From: Streptomyces phaeoluteigriseus | GTDB lineage: Bacteria; Actinomycetota; Actinomycetes; Streptomycetales; Streptomycetaceae | Assembly (NCBI RefSeq): GCF_001896135.2 | Contig: NZ_MPOH02000005.1 | Coordinates: 442,887 to 506,886, forward strand | Direction of reading: 5' to 3' | Length of the DNA stretch: 64,000 bases | Shown: in pieces, positions 9,940-19,630 of the stretch | How positions within the stretch are numbered: position 1 is the stretch's first letter | How the letters are laid out: each line of letters starts with the position of its first letter | Translations under genes and position numbers: made by a program | The notes under the pieces: generated by a model | The model's database searches: none | What the model saw: only the letters and a program-made list of their open reading frames with translations | Told to the model about the DNA's origin: nothing

Positions 9940-9957
9940 CCGGCCGCTCGGGCCGGC
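9939..9957 (+). terminator. Hairpin terminator of the GTPase/Hsp70 operon
   Basis: A 7-bp perfect inverted repeat, GCCGGCC and GGCCGGC around a GCTCG loop, begins at the last base of the TAG stop. There is no T-tract, as is usual in Streptomyces. The DNA beyond it is IS debris, so the operon plausibly ends here. Confidence 0.6.
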
Positions 9958-9959
9958 CC

Positions 9960-10230
9960 CTATTCACTTGAGTCGGAGATTCGTCGGCAGTAAGCGGCGG
10001 CTTTGTCGAGGATCTCGTCGGCGGTCGTCGTCCAGACAAATGGGCGGGACTCTTCGTTCCAGTTGGCGAGCCAGGGGCGGATGTCGCGTTCGAGTGCCTG
10101 GACGGAGAGGTGGACGCCGCGTCCGGGCCTTTCCCGCGCAGCTCGGCGCACAACCGCTCGACCAGGTTCAGCCACGAGTACCCGGTCGGTGCGAAGTGCA
10201 GACGGAAGCGCGACTGGGCTGCCAGCCAGC
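9960..10230 (-). pseudogene. IS630-family transposase remnant
   Basis: Read on the minus strand, one frame gives FRLHFAPTGYSWLNLVERL. The next frame continues with VQALERDIRPWLANWNE and WTTTADEILDKAA to a TAG. These match the C-terminal DDE region and tail of Streptomyces IS630 transposases. One frameshift separates the parts and the N-terminal two thirds are missing. A GCCAGCCAGC-type tandem stretch follows at about 10217-10262. It is a dead fragment, and no terminal repeats were identified. Confidence 0.7.
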
Positions 10231-10500
10231 GCCAGGGTCTGCCAGCCAGCCAGCCCGCCAGCCGATCGGCGCCGGCCCGGAATGCCTGGCGGTCGGGTGG
10301 CTGGCCGCCGCCTGGCGCGTTCTGCACAACGCCGAACGCCGCTCCTCGGTCTGGAGCAACCCGAGGAGGGGGCGGCCCGGCTCAGGTCGCTGAGACTGCG
10401 ACTCGCCGCCTCCGAACGCCCCGGCGACGCGGAACTCGCCACCCGATTTTTGCGGGCGTGCGGCGCCCGGCCACCGCGCACGCGGCCCGCCGTGACCGGG

Positions 10501-10608
10501 TCAGTACGGCAGGAGCCGCCCCGACGGCGTCCTGCGGTCGATCTCGTCCTTCCACGGCGCGGTGGGCCGACGGCTGACACGGACACGAACCCGGGCCTGA
10601 CGATTCAT
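10501..10608 (-). CDS. Possible 35-residue basic small protein
   Basis: The ATG at 10608 is preceded on the minus strand by GAGGAGAGC at normal spacing. The ORF encodes 35 residues, rich in Arg, starting MNRQARVRVRVSR and ending PSGRLLPY, with a TGA at 10501-10503. The good ribosome-binding site is the main support. I do not recognise the protein, and the surrounding DNA is degenerate, so it may be a remnant. Confidence 0.35.
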   Translation of the reverse strand: MNRQARVRVRVSRRPTAPWKDEIDRRTPSGRLLPY

Positions 10609-10759
10609 GACGCTCTCCTCGTGCTGCGCATCGGGTACGGAGTCCATGCCCAGCACCCGACTCCTCCACCCTCGCCGGCGCGCTGGTGAACGACATCGTG
10701 CCCAGCGGGCGGCCGGTCATGCGCGGGGAGCGGAACCCGGGCACCGAAAGGGTCTCTGC

Positions 10760-11045
10760 TGGCCGGGGCGTACCTGCGCCACTCCCCCTCGGTCGGCCCG
10801 CCGAACCGGGCGCACAGTTCCGCCACCGCCACCCGCGGCACGGGCACGAACCAGACGCGCGAGACGGCCTCGACGGCGGCTGTGGCGAGGAAGGTCCCGT
10901 CGCGGCTGAACGACATCACGCCGGACAGGTCCTGAGCACCTCTCAGCTCCTCACCGAGCCACCGTCCGGCCACCGGGTCCCAGAACCGCACGGTGCCGCT
11001 CCGGTCGGCGACGGCGAGCACCTCGCCCGGCCCGATCGGCCGACG
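10760..11045 (-). pseudogene. WD40-repeat protein, C-terminal remnant
   Basis: Minus-strand reading gives LAVADRSGTVRFWDPVAG and then MSFSRDGTFLATAAVE with a following VWFV, two typical WD40 blades. ELCARFGG...EWRRYAP follows, the usual C-terminal tail of Streptomyces WD40/NACHT-type proteins. There is no credible start and the upstream part is missing. Further upstream (to about 11440) a helical fragment, VDEWFEAVEKAVVQAL, of unknown origin reads on the same strand. Broken gene. Confidence 0.55.
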
Positions 11046-11482
11046 ATGGACCCAGCCCGTCCACCAGGACGGATCCCTGGCAGTGGGCGTGAGCCGGAAC
11101 GGTTCCCGCGTTCACTGCAAAGCGCTTGCACGACCGCCTTCTCTACTGCTTCGAACCATTCATCCACAGGGGAAGGGCCTTCGCTGAGACAGATGCGGTA
11201 GCTCACACAGGCGGGGAACTGGTGGTCTGGGAGGCGGACCGGCTCGCTTTCGAGCGGCTCCAGCAGCGCCTGCCCAGACGCGGCAGTGCCGCGACGGCGG
11301 CCGCCGCGCAGTGGCCCGCTCACTTCGTAACCGGAGGACGCACGGGTTCCAGACTGCCGTGCTATGGGAGGAACGCCGCAAGTCAGCAGGTCAACGGGGC
11401 CTGTTCGACTCGTCACCCGATGGCATGAGATTCCTGCGATCACTGGCAGATTCTGCGAGTAGCGGGCCTAATCTCCGGATCC

Positions 11483-12661
11483 GTGGAGGAATCCGAAACT
11501 CGTCGCCTGGCGCTCCTGCCGACGCATGCCCCACAGAATGAGGGTCCCCTGAGTACCGGGGTGCCTCTGGCTGATGTCTTCACGCTGCACGGGCAGCGGT
11601 CGGCTTCGTCGGATCCGGCGGACGAGCGGGCGTTCTTCCTGGACGCGCTGGCCGAGTACCAGTGGGCCAGGGACGCCGCCGGGCTGATGCCGGGCACCAT
11701 CGACAAGCTCGTGAAGCCGGTGATCGAGCTGTGCGACCACTACGCCACGGTCCCCTGGCGGATCGAACCGAAGCACCTGGACCGGTACTTTGCGGGCGTG
11801 GGCAAGCGGGCGCGGTCCACGGTGCGAGCGAAGATCACCAACATCGACGGCTTCTACGCGTTCCTTGAGCAACGGTACGCCGGGGAGATCAGTCGCCTGT
11901 TCGGTGCCACGGTCGAGTCGCCCGTCGATCCGTTCAACCGGCCGCGCCACCGTGGGGACTTCGGCCTGCGTGTGCCGCCGTCGCAGCGGGCGATGACCGA
12001 CTTCTTCGTACGGTGGCGGGAGGCACTGCCGACCGCGCGGAAGGAGGCGGTGGCCTGCCGCGACTACGTGATGGCTAAGATCGCGTACCTCTCCGGGGTG
12101 CGGGCCTCCGAGCTGTGCGGCGTGCGGATCTCGGACGTGCACTGGGAGTCCGGGCAGTGGGGCCGGTTCATCGTCGAGGGCAAGGGCGCGCGCGGATCGG
12201 GGCCCCGCCAGCGCGAGGCGTTCTTGTTCCAGCAGGGACGTGAGCTGCTGTGGTGGTACGTCGAGGAGGTCCGCGGGATGTTCCGGGACGACCCAGAGCA
12301 CCCGCTGGCCCCGCTGTTCCCGTCCGAGCGGGTGCCGGGCGCGGTGGCGGCGCTGAACATGCCGATCTCGCCCGCGATCGTGCCGGCCACGTTCCGGCGT
12401 GCTTTGAAGGCGGCGTCCCGGCTGCACCTTCCGGGCCCGGTCGCCGAGCTTTACCCGCATCTGCTGCGGCATGCCTGCGCGACTCACAACTACGAGCGGG
12501 GGAAGACGCTGTGGGAGGTGCAGAGGTTGTTGGGACATGAGTGGACCACGACCACGGTCCGGTATCTGGCGACCGCGCAGGCGGATCCGGAACAGGCGTG
12601 CCGGGAGGCGGCTGGGCGAGCGGTGCAACGGCTGGTGAGCGATGCGGGGAGCCTGAGGTGA
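11483..12661 (+). CDS. Tyrosine recombinase/integrase
   Basis: 392 residues from a GTG. The N-terminal core-binding domain covers about residues 45-140. The catalytic domain has Arg in SGVRASELCG near 204, a Lys region EGKGARGSGPRQ, HLLRH near 327, LLGHEWTT near 351 and the nucleophile region VRYLAT near 360. All key residues appear present, so it may be active. The stop overlaps the next GTG (GTGA). With the XRE gene and the second, longer recombinase it forms a three-gene recombination module. Confidence 0.88.
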   Translation: MEESETRRLALLPTHAPQNEGPLSTGVPLADVFTLHGQRSASSDPADERAFFLDALAEYQWARDAAGLMPGTIDKLVKPVIELCDHYATVPWRIEPKHLDRYFAGVGKRARSTVRAKITNIDGFYAFLEQRYAGEISRLFGATVESPVDPFNRPRHRGDFGLRVPPSQRAMTDFFVRWREALPTARKEAVACRDYVMAKIAYLSGVRASELCGVRISDVHWESGQWGRFIVEGKGARGSGPRQREAFLFQQGRELLWWYVEEVRGMFRDDPEHPLAPLFPSERVPGAVAALNMPISPAIVPATFRRALKAASRLHLPGPVAELYPHLLRHACATHNYERGKTLWEVQRLLGHEWTTTTVRYLATAQADPEQACREAAGRAVQRLVSDAGSLR

Positions 12662-12993
12662 AGTGGAACCTGCGGTGGGTTGCGGCCAGACGTGACATCT
12701 GGCGGCCCACCGATTTGCTGGCGGCGTTCCGGGAGGTGGGGTTCAACCCGTCTTTGAGCAAGGTCGCGGCGCTGTGGGGCGGCGTCCCGGTGACGGTGCG
12801 GCTGGACGATCTCGACCGGATCTGCCAGGCGCTCGGCTGCACGGTGGCCGACCTCCTGGAGGCGGAGCCACTGACCGGTCACGGCAGTGCCGAGCAGCTG
12901 GAGAGCCGCGCAGCCGTCGGCGATGACCGGCCGGTGCCGGTGCGGCCCACGGTCCGCAAGGACGGGCCCCGGCGTCTTCACCCGCCGAACTGA
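12658..12993 (+). CDS. XRE/Cro-type helix-turn-helix protein
   Basis: 111 residues from the GTG that overlaps the integrase stop. NPSLSKVAALWGG and LDDLDRICQALGCTVADLLEAEP are the canonical helices of the Cro/C1-type HTH with its YozG-like C-terminal signature. The tail is basic and Pro-rich. Translational coupling to the integrase suggests it is the DNA-binding accessory or regulator of the recombination module. Confidence 0.82.
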   Translation: MKWNLRWVAARRDIWRPTDLLAAFREVGFNPSLSKVAALWGGVPVTVRLDDLDRICQALGCTVADLLEAEPLTGHGSAEQLESRAAVGDDRPVPVRPTVRKDGPRRLHPPN

Positions 12994-13009
12994 CCGTGGG
13001 GAGCAGTCA

Positions 13010-15372
13010 GTGAAGCTGGTTCGGCAGTGTGCCGCCTGCCTGGTGTGGGGGCATATGAAGATCGGCAGTGACGGGCTGTGCGCCGGCTGCCGGTCCTGGT
13101 GCAAGCTGTTCGCGCACGGCGAGTGCCGCGGCTGCCTGGCGGCGGTGCCAGTGGACCGTGATGCGCTGTGCCGGGCCTGTGTGATCGCCATCCGGGCCGA
13201 GACCCGTGCCGGCTGCTCGGTGGTGCTGCCTTTTCGAGGCAGTTGCGCCTGCACGTGCCCGGGCTCGGAAACCACGAGGCGTGGCCCCTGCCGCGACGCT
13301 CCCGCCGGGATCATGCTCCCCGGCTGGAGCCCGTGCCCGGCCTCTTGCCGGTGGACGATCCCCGGATGCTTCCTGCGGCAGTGCGCGGCCAGCTGGCCTT
13401 GTTTCCCGTCCGGCGGCGGCTGGAACGGGCCGCCTTCCACCGCTTCACCGCACGGTCCTGGCCGGAGGAGGACGCGCTCACCCAGCTGGCGCGGGAGAGC
13501 GCGGCCGCGCGGGGGCTGAGCCCCACGTGGCCGGGAATGGTGATGCGCCTGGTGCGGCTCGCTCTGGCCCTGCGGGACGCCAACGGTGAGGTGCTGGTAG
13601 CCGAGGAGGTACTCGACCAGGTCAACCTGCCGTTGAAGGAGGCGGCTGGAGAGATGCTTGCCCGTGCCGGGCTGCTGCGGCCGCGAACCGGCCCCCGGGC
13701 GCCCGTGTGGCCGGTACGCGGCTGCGAGGACTGCGGGTGCTTCGGTATCACCGCCAGCCGCTGCGCGGGCTGCCAGTGCTGGCGTGGCGACCCGACCCGC
13801 TATCCGTTAGGCCGGTGCCCGCGCTGCGCGCGTGACGGGCTGGCCGTTCACCGTGTCGAAGGCATGTGCCGGGGCTGCTTGGTTTACGTGCGCGAGTACG
13901 GCGACACAGCCGGTCCGCACGCACAGCTGACTTTGCCGGCGCGCTGGCCCACCAGCTCGCCACCAGGGCCGGAGTCCTCGGCTTCACACCCCACAAGCAG
14001 TCCTGTCCCGCGACACGGCACATCATGCGCCGCCGTGTCGGCCAGAAGCCACCGCCGGTATCCGAGCATCTCCTCGATCCCCGGCAACCGCCCCTGTTCA
14101 CCATGACCCGGGACTGGACCGCGCTGCGAGGACTGAGCGCGGCCGAGCTTCCGGCCCTCACCGAGCGGGCCGCGGAACTGCTGGCCAGCTTCGCGCCACT
14201 GACGCCAGTTCCCGACCCCCCGGCACCCCGCACCGGCCGGTGTGGAAGTCTTGCGGACCCTCCTGGCCTGGCTCGGCGCCGAGGCGCCGTTCAGCGAGCA
14301 GGACGTCCTCGGCCTGGCTGCCACGTTCTCCCCCACAGCAACCACCCACGTCCTGGCGTTCCTGCGACGTCAGGGTCTTCTATGCCCCGTCGACCCCGCA
14401 CTGCAGCCCGAAGATGCGCTGCAGGAGATCCACGCCGAGCGGCGCCGACGGGCCAGCGACCTTGGCAGCGAACGCCGCAACCGGCGCCACGAAGCAGCCA
14501 TCGCCGCAAAGCTCACCGTGCTGCCCCACCCGGTCGCCACCCAGGTCCAAGCCTGGGTGAGGGCCATGCGCGGCCAGGGCCGCCGCCGTCACCGGGCCGC
14601 CGACTACACCCGCATCCGGCGCAACCTCAACATCGTCCTGCCCGTCCTCGAAGCCTGGACCGCCGCCGGCCTGAACCTGCGGCAGATCACCACAGAGCAC
14701 ATCCACACCGAACTCGACCAACGGCAGGGAAACCAGGCCCGCGCGCTGCACCACGTCCTGCGCAGCGTCTTCGCCGCGCTGAAGCAGGAGAAGGTCCTCT
14801 TCCACAACCCGACGACCGGGATCTCGCTAACCACCGCGGTGCCCGTCCCCACCCCGCTGCCCAGCGACCGACTCCGCGGCCTCCTGGACGCCCTCGACAG
14901 CCCCCGTGCCAGGCTCACCGTCGGCCTGGTCGCCGTCCACGGAGTACGGCCCCTCGAAGTCACGCGGCTCAGACTCGACGACCTCAATCTGCGCCGCCGC
15001 ACCCTGCGGATCCGGCGCGGCGAAGACCACCAGCACAGCGTCCACCTGGACACGCTGACCCTGGACCTCCTCGCCGCCTGGCTCACCGAACGCCACAGGA
15101 ACTGGCCCCTCTCCCCCAATCCGCACCTGCTCATCACGAGCCACTCCGCCCACCACCCCGCCCAGCCGCCCTTGAGCTACTGCGCACTGCGGGCCGCCTT
15201 CGATCAGACCGGCATGCTGCCCAAGCAGCTGTGGACCGACCGTGTCCTCGACGAAGCCAGACACACCGCCGACCCAGTTCACCTCGTCCGCGTCTTCGGC
15301 ATCCACCCCCACACCGCCGTCAGGTACGTCCACGCCGCCCACCCGGACAAGGCCCTGGCGAAAATCCGCTGA
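13010..15372 (+). CDS. Zinc-finger protein with C-terminal tyrosine-recombinase-like domain (frameshifted)
   Basis: The GTG at 13010 follows GGGGAG. The N-terminus carries CAAC, CAGC, CRGC and CRAC pairs. After a shift near 13230 the same strand gives a helical region, then more Cys pairs (CEDCGC, CAGC, CPRC, CRGC). A shift near 13930 gives FAGALAHQLATRAGVLGFTPHKQ, and another near 14235 leads to a long C-terminal domain. That domain has HGVRPLEVTRLRLDDL (catalytic-Arg-like) and FGIHPHTAVRYVHAA near the end, a divergent recombinase tail. The joined product is about 785 residues. A TTA codon lies at 13807. Catalytic completeness of the C-terminal domain is uncertain. The frameshifts mean either a dead gene or poor consensus. 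Confidence 0.55.
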
Positions 15373-15908
15373 GGCGACACCAGCCCCCGCGCGGTGATCC
15401 GCGCCAGCCCCAAACCCTGGGAAAGGAAGTTCTTCGAGGGGGAAGGAGGTGTACCCCGAAGCCGTCGCACAGGCCCACGCCGACTTCGCCGACCTCCAGC
15501 ACGCCGACGACATCCTCCGCCCCCGCCGGGCCTGCATCCGGCGGCTGGACAACCCGCTCACCCCGACACCAGCCGGACCATGATCAATCTCGACAGCACT
15601 TTTGTTGGGCAACGGGCCGGACGGCCGAGCGCCAGCTCACGGAGGTGCGTCGCCGGGTTGGGGCGACGTACGACCAAGCGGAGACCCGCAGGATCGCGGA
15701 GGCGTCGGCCGCGCCGGCACACGCCTCGAACTCGGACGTGTGAACAAGGCTGAAGGCCGGGTAGGGCAGCACGTTCAGCAGGTCGGCGTCATGGATGGCC
15801 ACGGCTGGAACGGCCCTGGCAACACTCAGGGGTGAAAGATCGTTCCGTACCCCCCTCGTCGGCGTTCACACAGTGACGGACAACAGACAGGACAAGGGGG
15901 ATGCAGAC
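15373..15908 (+). other. Intergenic stretch after the recombinase module, with minor ORF debris
   Basis: A 44-codon reading frame at 15449-15583 (starting VYPEAVAQAHADFADL) sits directly after GGGGGAAGGAGG, but the spacing is too short for normal initiation, so it is probably a gene tail. Another frame to about 15743 gives ERQLTEVRRRVGATYDQAE, also unidentified. The last ~100 bases should hold the promoter of the lipid operon; I cannot point to clear -35/-10 boxes. Confidence 0.3.
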
Positions 15909-16253
15909 ATGGTCGGTGCTACAAACGAACGGGTCAACGGGGGGCGTGCCGCCTCTCGCAGTGAGGAAACAGAAGACCCCGGCACGAAGCAAGCGACGGA
16001 AAGCACGGCGGAGTCGGCCCTTCCCGAGGAGCTGGTGACCCTGCTGACCGGCCACCTCAACGTGAAGGCGGATGCCGGAGAGTTCTCCGACAACACGACG
16101 TTCGAGAGTCTCGGCCTGGACTCGCTGTCGCTGATGGAGTTGGTGGTGGCGGCGGAGGAGGAGTACGGGATCGTTCTGCCCGAGAACGCCCTAAACCTGC
16201 GCCCGTCTTCGACTCTGGGCGAGGCGGGTCAGGCGTTCGAGCATGTGCGCTGA
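15909..16253 (+). CDS. Acyl carrier protein
   Basis: 114 residues. The ATG at 15909 is chosen over the one at 15901 because of frame and the AGGGGG at 15894-15900. The first ~35 residues are Ser/Thr/Glu-rich. The ACP domain follows, with GLDSLSLMEL as the phosphopantetheine-attachment motif and a typical third helix (EEEYGIVLPE). It is the first gene of the cluster and overlaps the KAS gene by 11 bases. It probably carries a dedicated acyl chain for the desaturase and the type III PKS. Confidence 0.88.
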   Translation: MVGATNERVNGGRAASRSEETEDPGTKQATESTAESALPEELVTLLTGHLNVKADAGEFSDNTTFESLGLDSLSLMELVVAAEEEYGIVLPENALNLRPSSTLGEAGQAFEHVR

Positions 16254-17466
16254 GATCGCGGTCACCGGACTGGGGCTGGTGACTCCAGCGGGCCATACAG
16301 CAGAGGCAAACTGGGCGGCCCTGAGCCGAGGACGCTCGCTGGCCACGCCGGATCCCGAACTGGCGGGACTGCCCGTCGACTTCTCCTGCCGGGTAACGGA
16401 CTTCGACGCCGAGACAGAACTCGGCCGGGCGTGGGCGCGGCGCGGGGACCGCTTCATCCAGTTCGCCCTCGTCGCCGCCCGGCGGGCCGTCGCGGACGCC
16501 GGCCTCGATCGTCATACCTGGGAAGCGGACCGAATCGGTGTCGTGCTGGGCGTGGGGTCGAACAGTTTGAGTACGTACGTCACTGAGTTCGGCCACCTCG
16601 GCGCCGGGCAGCCGGAGCGGGTCTCGCCGCTCGCGCTCCCGCGCAGCGTACCGAGCATGGCCGCAGGCGAGGTCGCCATCGACCTGGGCGTGCGCGGCCC
16701 CAACTTCACCACCGCCAGCGCCTGCGCGTCGGGCGCCACCGCGATCGGCGTGGCCCGGGACCTCCTGCGGTCCGGTACCTGCGACATCGTGCTGGCGGGC
16801 GGCAGCGAGTCGGCTCGCTCGCGGATGACGGCCACGTGCTTCACACGGATGCGGGCACTGTCCCGGCGCAAGGCGGAGCCGGCCCTGGCCAGCCGGCCGT
16901 TCGACGCGCAACGTGACGGCTTCGTCCTAGGCGAGGGTGCCGGCATCCTCGTCCTCGAGCGCGCCTGTGCGGCTCGGGCCCGCCGGGCTCCCGTCCTGGC
17001 GCTGCTGCGGGGTTACGGTGCCGGTGCCGACGCGCACCATCCCATCGCCCCGCACCCGCGGGGCGACGGCGCGGTCCGCGCCATTCACACCGCTCTCGCC
17101 GACGCCGGGTGCGGGCCGGGGGACGTTGGCCACATCAACGCGCACGGCACCTCCACCCCGTTGAACGACGCGGCCGAGGCAGGAGCCCTCGTCCGCGTCT
17201 TCGGTGACGACGGACCGCCGGTCACCGCGTCCAAGGGCGTGATCGGGCACGCGCTGGGGGCGGCCGGGGCGATCCAGGCGGCCTACACGGTTCTCGCGCT
17301 GCGCCATGCGGCCGTCCCGCCGGTGGCGAACTTCGAGGGCCAGGACGGGGACCACAAGCTGGACGTCGTCGCCAGACGTCCCCGCCCCATGCGCGGCGAC
17401 GTGGGGATCAGTTGTTCCTTCGGCTTCGGCGGCCAGAACGCCGTTCTGCTGTTCGCGGCTTCCTAG
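16243..17466 (+). CDS. 3-oxoacyl-ACP synthase II (KAS II/FabF-like)
   Basis: 407 residues. The active-site Cys is in TASACASGAT near residue 160. The two catalytic His are in INAHGTSTPLND and KGVIGHALGAAG. The C-terminal SFGFGGQNAVL is typical of elongating KAS. All triad residues are present, so it should condense malonyl-ACP with an acyl primer. Coupling to the ACP suggests a private fatty-acid elongation step supplying the type III PKS. Confidence 0.9.
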   Translation: MCAEIAVTGLGLVTPAGHTAEANWAALSRGRSLATPDPELAGLPVDFSCRVTDFDAETELGRAWARRGDRFIQFALVAARRAVADAGLDRHTWEADRIGVVLGVGSNSLSTYVTEFGHLGAGQPERVSPLALPRSVPSMAAGEVAIDLGVRGPNFTTASACASGATAIGVARDLLRSGTCDIVLAGGSESARSRMTATCFTRMRALSRRKAEPALASRPFDAQRDGFVLGEGAGILVLERACAARARRAPVLALLRGYGAGADAHHPIAPHPRGDGAVRAIHTALADAGCGPGDVGHINAHGTSTPLNDAAEAGALVRVFGDDGPPVTASKGVIGHALGAAGAIQAAYTVLALRHAAVPPVANFEGQDGDHKLDVVARRPRPMRGDVGISCSFGFGGQNAVLLFAAS

Positions 17467-17515
17467 CGGGAGCCGGACGAAGCGTCCGGTTCAGATGCAA
17501 GACGGGGGTACAGGG

Positions 17516-19630
17516 ATGGATGCGGTGCGGCGGCGGGCTTGGCTGGTGGTGGCGTGCGCCCTGCTGGCGGCAGCGTGCGCGGGGGTGCTGGCCCCGATGG
17601 CCTTCTCGGCGCTGAGCACGGGCGGCGCGGTTGCGACGGACACGGAGGCGATGCGCGCCAGACGGCAGGCAGAGCGGCTCGGCGTGCCCTCGCCCGATCT
17701 GCTCCTGACCGTTTCCCAGCGCCCCGGCGGTGAACGCGAGGCCTCCGTCCGGGACAGCGCCACAGCGATGACGGAGACGCTGGCCGGGCAGCGCGACGTC
17801 AAGGCCGTGTGGTCGGCACAGACCACCGGTGACACGTGGCTGCGCTCCAAGGACGGACGGACCCTGCTTGTCGCCGTACGGCTGAAGGGGACAGACAAGG
17901 AACGTAAACAGGCAGCGCCCGCTGTGGTGGCGGCAGCCCGCTCGGCTGTCCCGAGGATGCAGGTGGAGCCCAGCGGCGAGGTGTGGGCCAACCGGGAGAT
18001 CGACGAGACCATCGAGCGTGATCTGAGCCGGGCCGAACTGCTGGCCGCGCCGGTACTCTTCGTCGTCCTGGTCTTCGCCTACGGGTCCGTGGTATCCGCG
18101 CTGCTGCCCGTGGTCGTGGCAGCGCTGGCCATCGGCTGCACCATCCCGGTCCTGGGCCTGCTGGCGCAGGTGGTCGACGTGTCACGGGTCGCGGTGAACG
18201 CCGCCTCGGCGATCGGTTTCGGCCTGGCCGTCGACTACAGCCTCTTCCTGCTGGCCCGCGTGCGGGAGGAGACCTCGCGGGGCGGGGACCTGCACACCGC
18301 GCTGGCGGCCGCCCGCCGCTCCAGCGGCCGTTCGGTCGCCTTCTCCGCCGCCGCCGTCACCGTATGCCTCGCCACCGCCTTGTTGGTGCCGGTGCCGATG
18401 CTGCGCGCACTGTCCCTGGCGGGCACGATCGTCACCGTGCTGGCGGCGCTGGTCGCCCTGACCGTGCTGCCCGCCTGTCTGCGGCTGCTCGGCCCCCGGG
18501 CCCAAGCATGGGACCCCCTGGCGCGGTGGCGGCGTGCCCGCACCGGGGACGGGAGTCGCTTCTGGCATCGCACGACGACCACGGTCACCGCACGGCCCCT
18601 CCTGGCGGGTGGCCTGGCGGTGCTGCTGCTGGCCCTGTTGGCCGCACCCTTCACCCACGCACAGCTCGGCATCGTGGACGAACGCACGCTGCCTTCGTCG
18701 GCTCCGGCTGCCGCAGCGGCCGAGCGCGTGCGCGCCGAGTTCACCGCGCCACCAGAGCGGCTCCTCACCGTGGTCGTCACCGGACCGCAGGCGACGGACG
18801 GTGCACCGGCGTACGGCGACCGACTCGCCCGCGTCCCGGGCATCACCGGCGTTCACGTGGCGCGTGTGGCTCCGTCCGCTGAGGCGGTCGTGCTGCTGGC
18901 GGCCACGGCTGCCGCCCCCGGCACGCCGGAGGCGGACAGCGTGGTGCGCAAGGTACGGCAAACCCCCGCCCCGGGAAGCGTGGCGGTGGGCGGGCGAGCC
19001 GCGGAAGTCCTCGACACGGCGGACGCCGTCCGCGGCGCCCTCCCACGGTGCCTGCTTCTGCTGGCTGTGGGGCTCCTGGCCCTCCTCGGCGCCTTCACCC
19101 GCACCCTGGTTGCCCCCCTCAAAGCTCTGCTCGTGGCCGCCGCCAGCCTCGGGGCGAGCCTCGGCGCGCTCGTCGTCCTCTTCCAGGACGGCCACGGCAA
19201 CGCAGTGCTCGGCCACTTCACGGCGACGGGAACGCTGGACGCCTCGACACTGCTGTTCGTCCTGTTCATCGCGCTCGCCCTGTCGGTGGACTACGAGGTC
19301 TTCCTACTCGGCCGTATCCGCGAGGAGTACGACCACTGCGGCGACAACCGCACCTCGATCATCGAGGGCGTCGCCCGCACCGGCCGGCTGATGACGTCCG
19401 CCGCGGCAGCCGTAGCGATCTCGACCGCAGCCATGGCCACCTCCCACGTCGCCCTGCTCAAGTTCATCGGCATCGGCGTCGCACTCGGCGCGCTCGTGGA
19501 CGCCGTCCTGGTGCGGGGAGTCCTGGTGCCCGCCGTCATGGCAGCCCTTGGTCCGGCGAACTGGTGGGCTCCGGCCCGCACCAGGTCCCCGTTGCTGATC
19601 ACCACACCCGTGAAGAAAGGCGGAAGCTGA
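17516..19630 (+). CDS. MMPL/RND-family lipid exporter
   Basis: 704 residues from the ATG at 17516, which has GGGGG about eight bases upstream; the in-frame ATG at 17495 lacks one. An N-terminal membrane helix (AWLVVACALLAAACAGVLAP) precedes the first periplasmic domain and a first TM bundle (NAASAIGFGLAVDYSLFLLAR). A second half repeats the plan with LFIALALSVDYEVFLLGR. The paired AVDYS/SVDYE motifs mark MMPL proteins. It would export the lipid or polyketide product. The stop overlaps the PKS start (TGATG). Confidence 0.9.
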   Translation: MDAVRRRAWLVVACALLAAACAGVLAPMAFSALSTGGAVATDTEAMRARRQAERLGVPSPDLLLTVSQRPGGEREASVRDSATAMTETLAGQRDVKAVWSAQTTGDTWLRSKDGRTLLVAVRLKGTDKERKQAAPAVVAAARSAVPRMQVEPSGEVWANREIDETIERDLSRAELLAAPVLFVVLVFAYGSVVSALLPVVVAALAIGCTIPVLGLLAQVVDVSRVAVNAASAIGFGLAVDYSLFLLARVREETSRGGDLHTALAAARRSSGRSVAFSAAAVTVCLATALLVPVPMLRALSLAGTIVTVLAALVALTVLPACLRLLGPRAQAWDPLARWRRARTGDGSRFWHRTTTTVTARPLLAGGLAVLLLALLAAPFTHAQLGIVDERTLPSSAPAAAAAERVRAEFTAPPERLLTVVVTGPQATDGAPAYGDRLARVPGITGVHVARVAPSAEAVVLLAATAAAPGTPEADSVVRKVRQTPAPGSVAVGGRAAEVLDTADAVRGALPRCLLLLAVGLLALLGAFTRTLVAPLKALLVAAASLGASLGALVVLFQDGHGNAVLGHFTATGTLDASTLLFVLFIALALSVDYEVFLLGRIREEYDHCGDNRTSIIEGVARTGRLMTSAAAAVAISTAAMATSHVALLKFIGIGVALGALVDAVLVRGVLVPAVMAALGPANWWAPARTRSPLLITTPVKKGGS

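Noticed and set aside
10217..10262. GCCAGCCAGC tandem repeats considered as a CRISPR-like or iteron array
   Set aside because: Units are only a few bases with no spacers; simple low-complexity sequence within an IS remnant.
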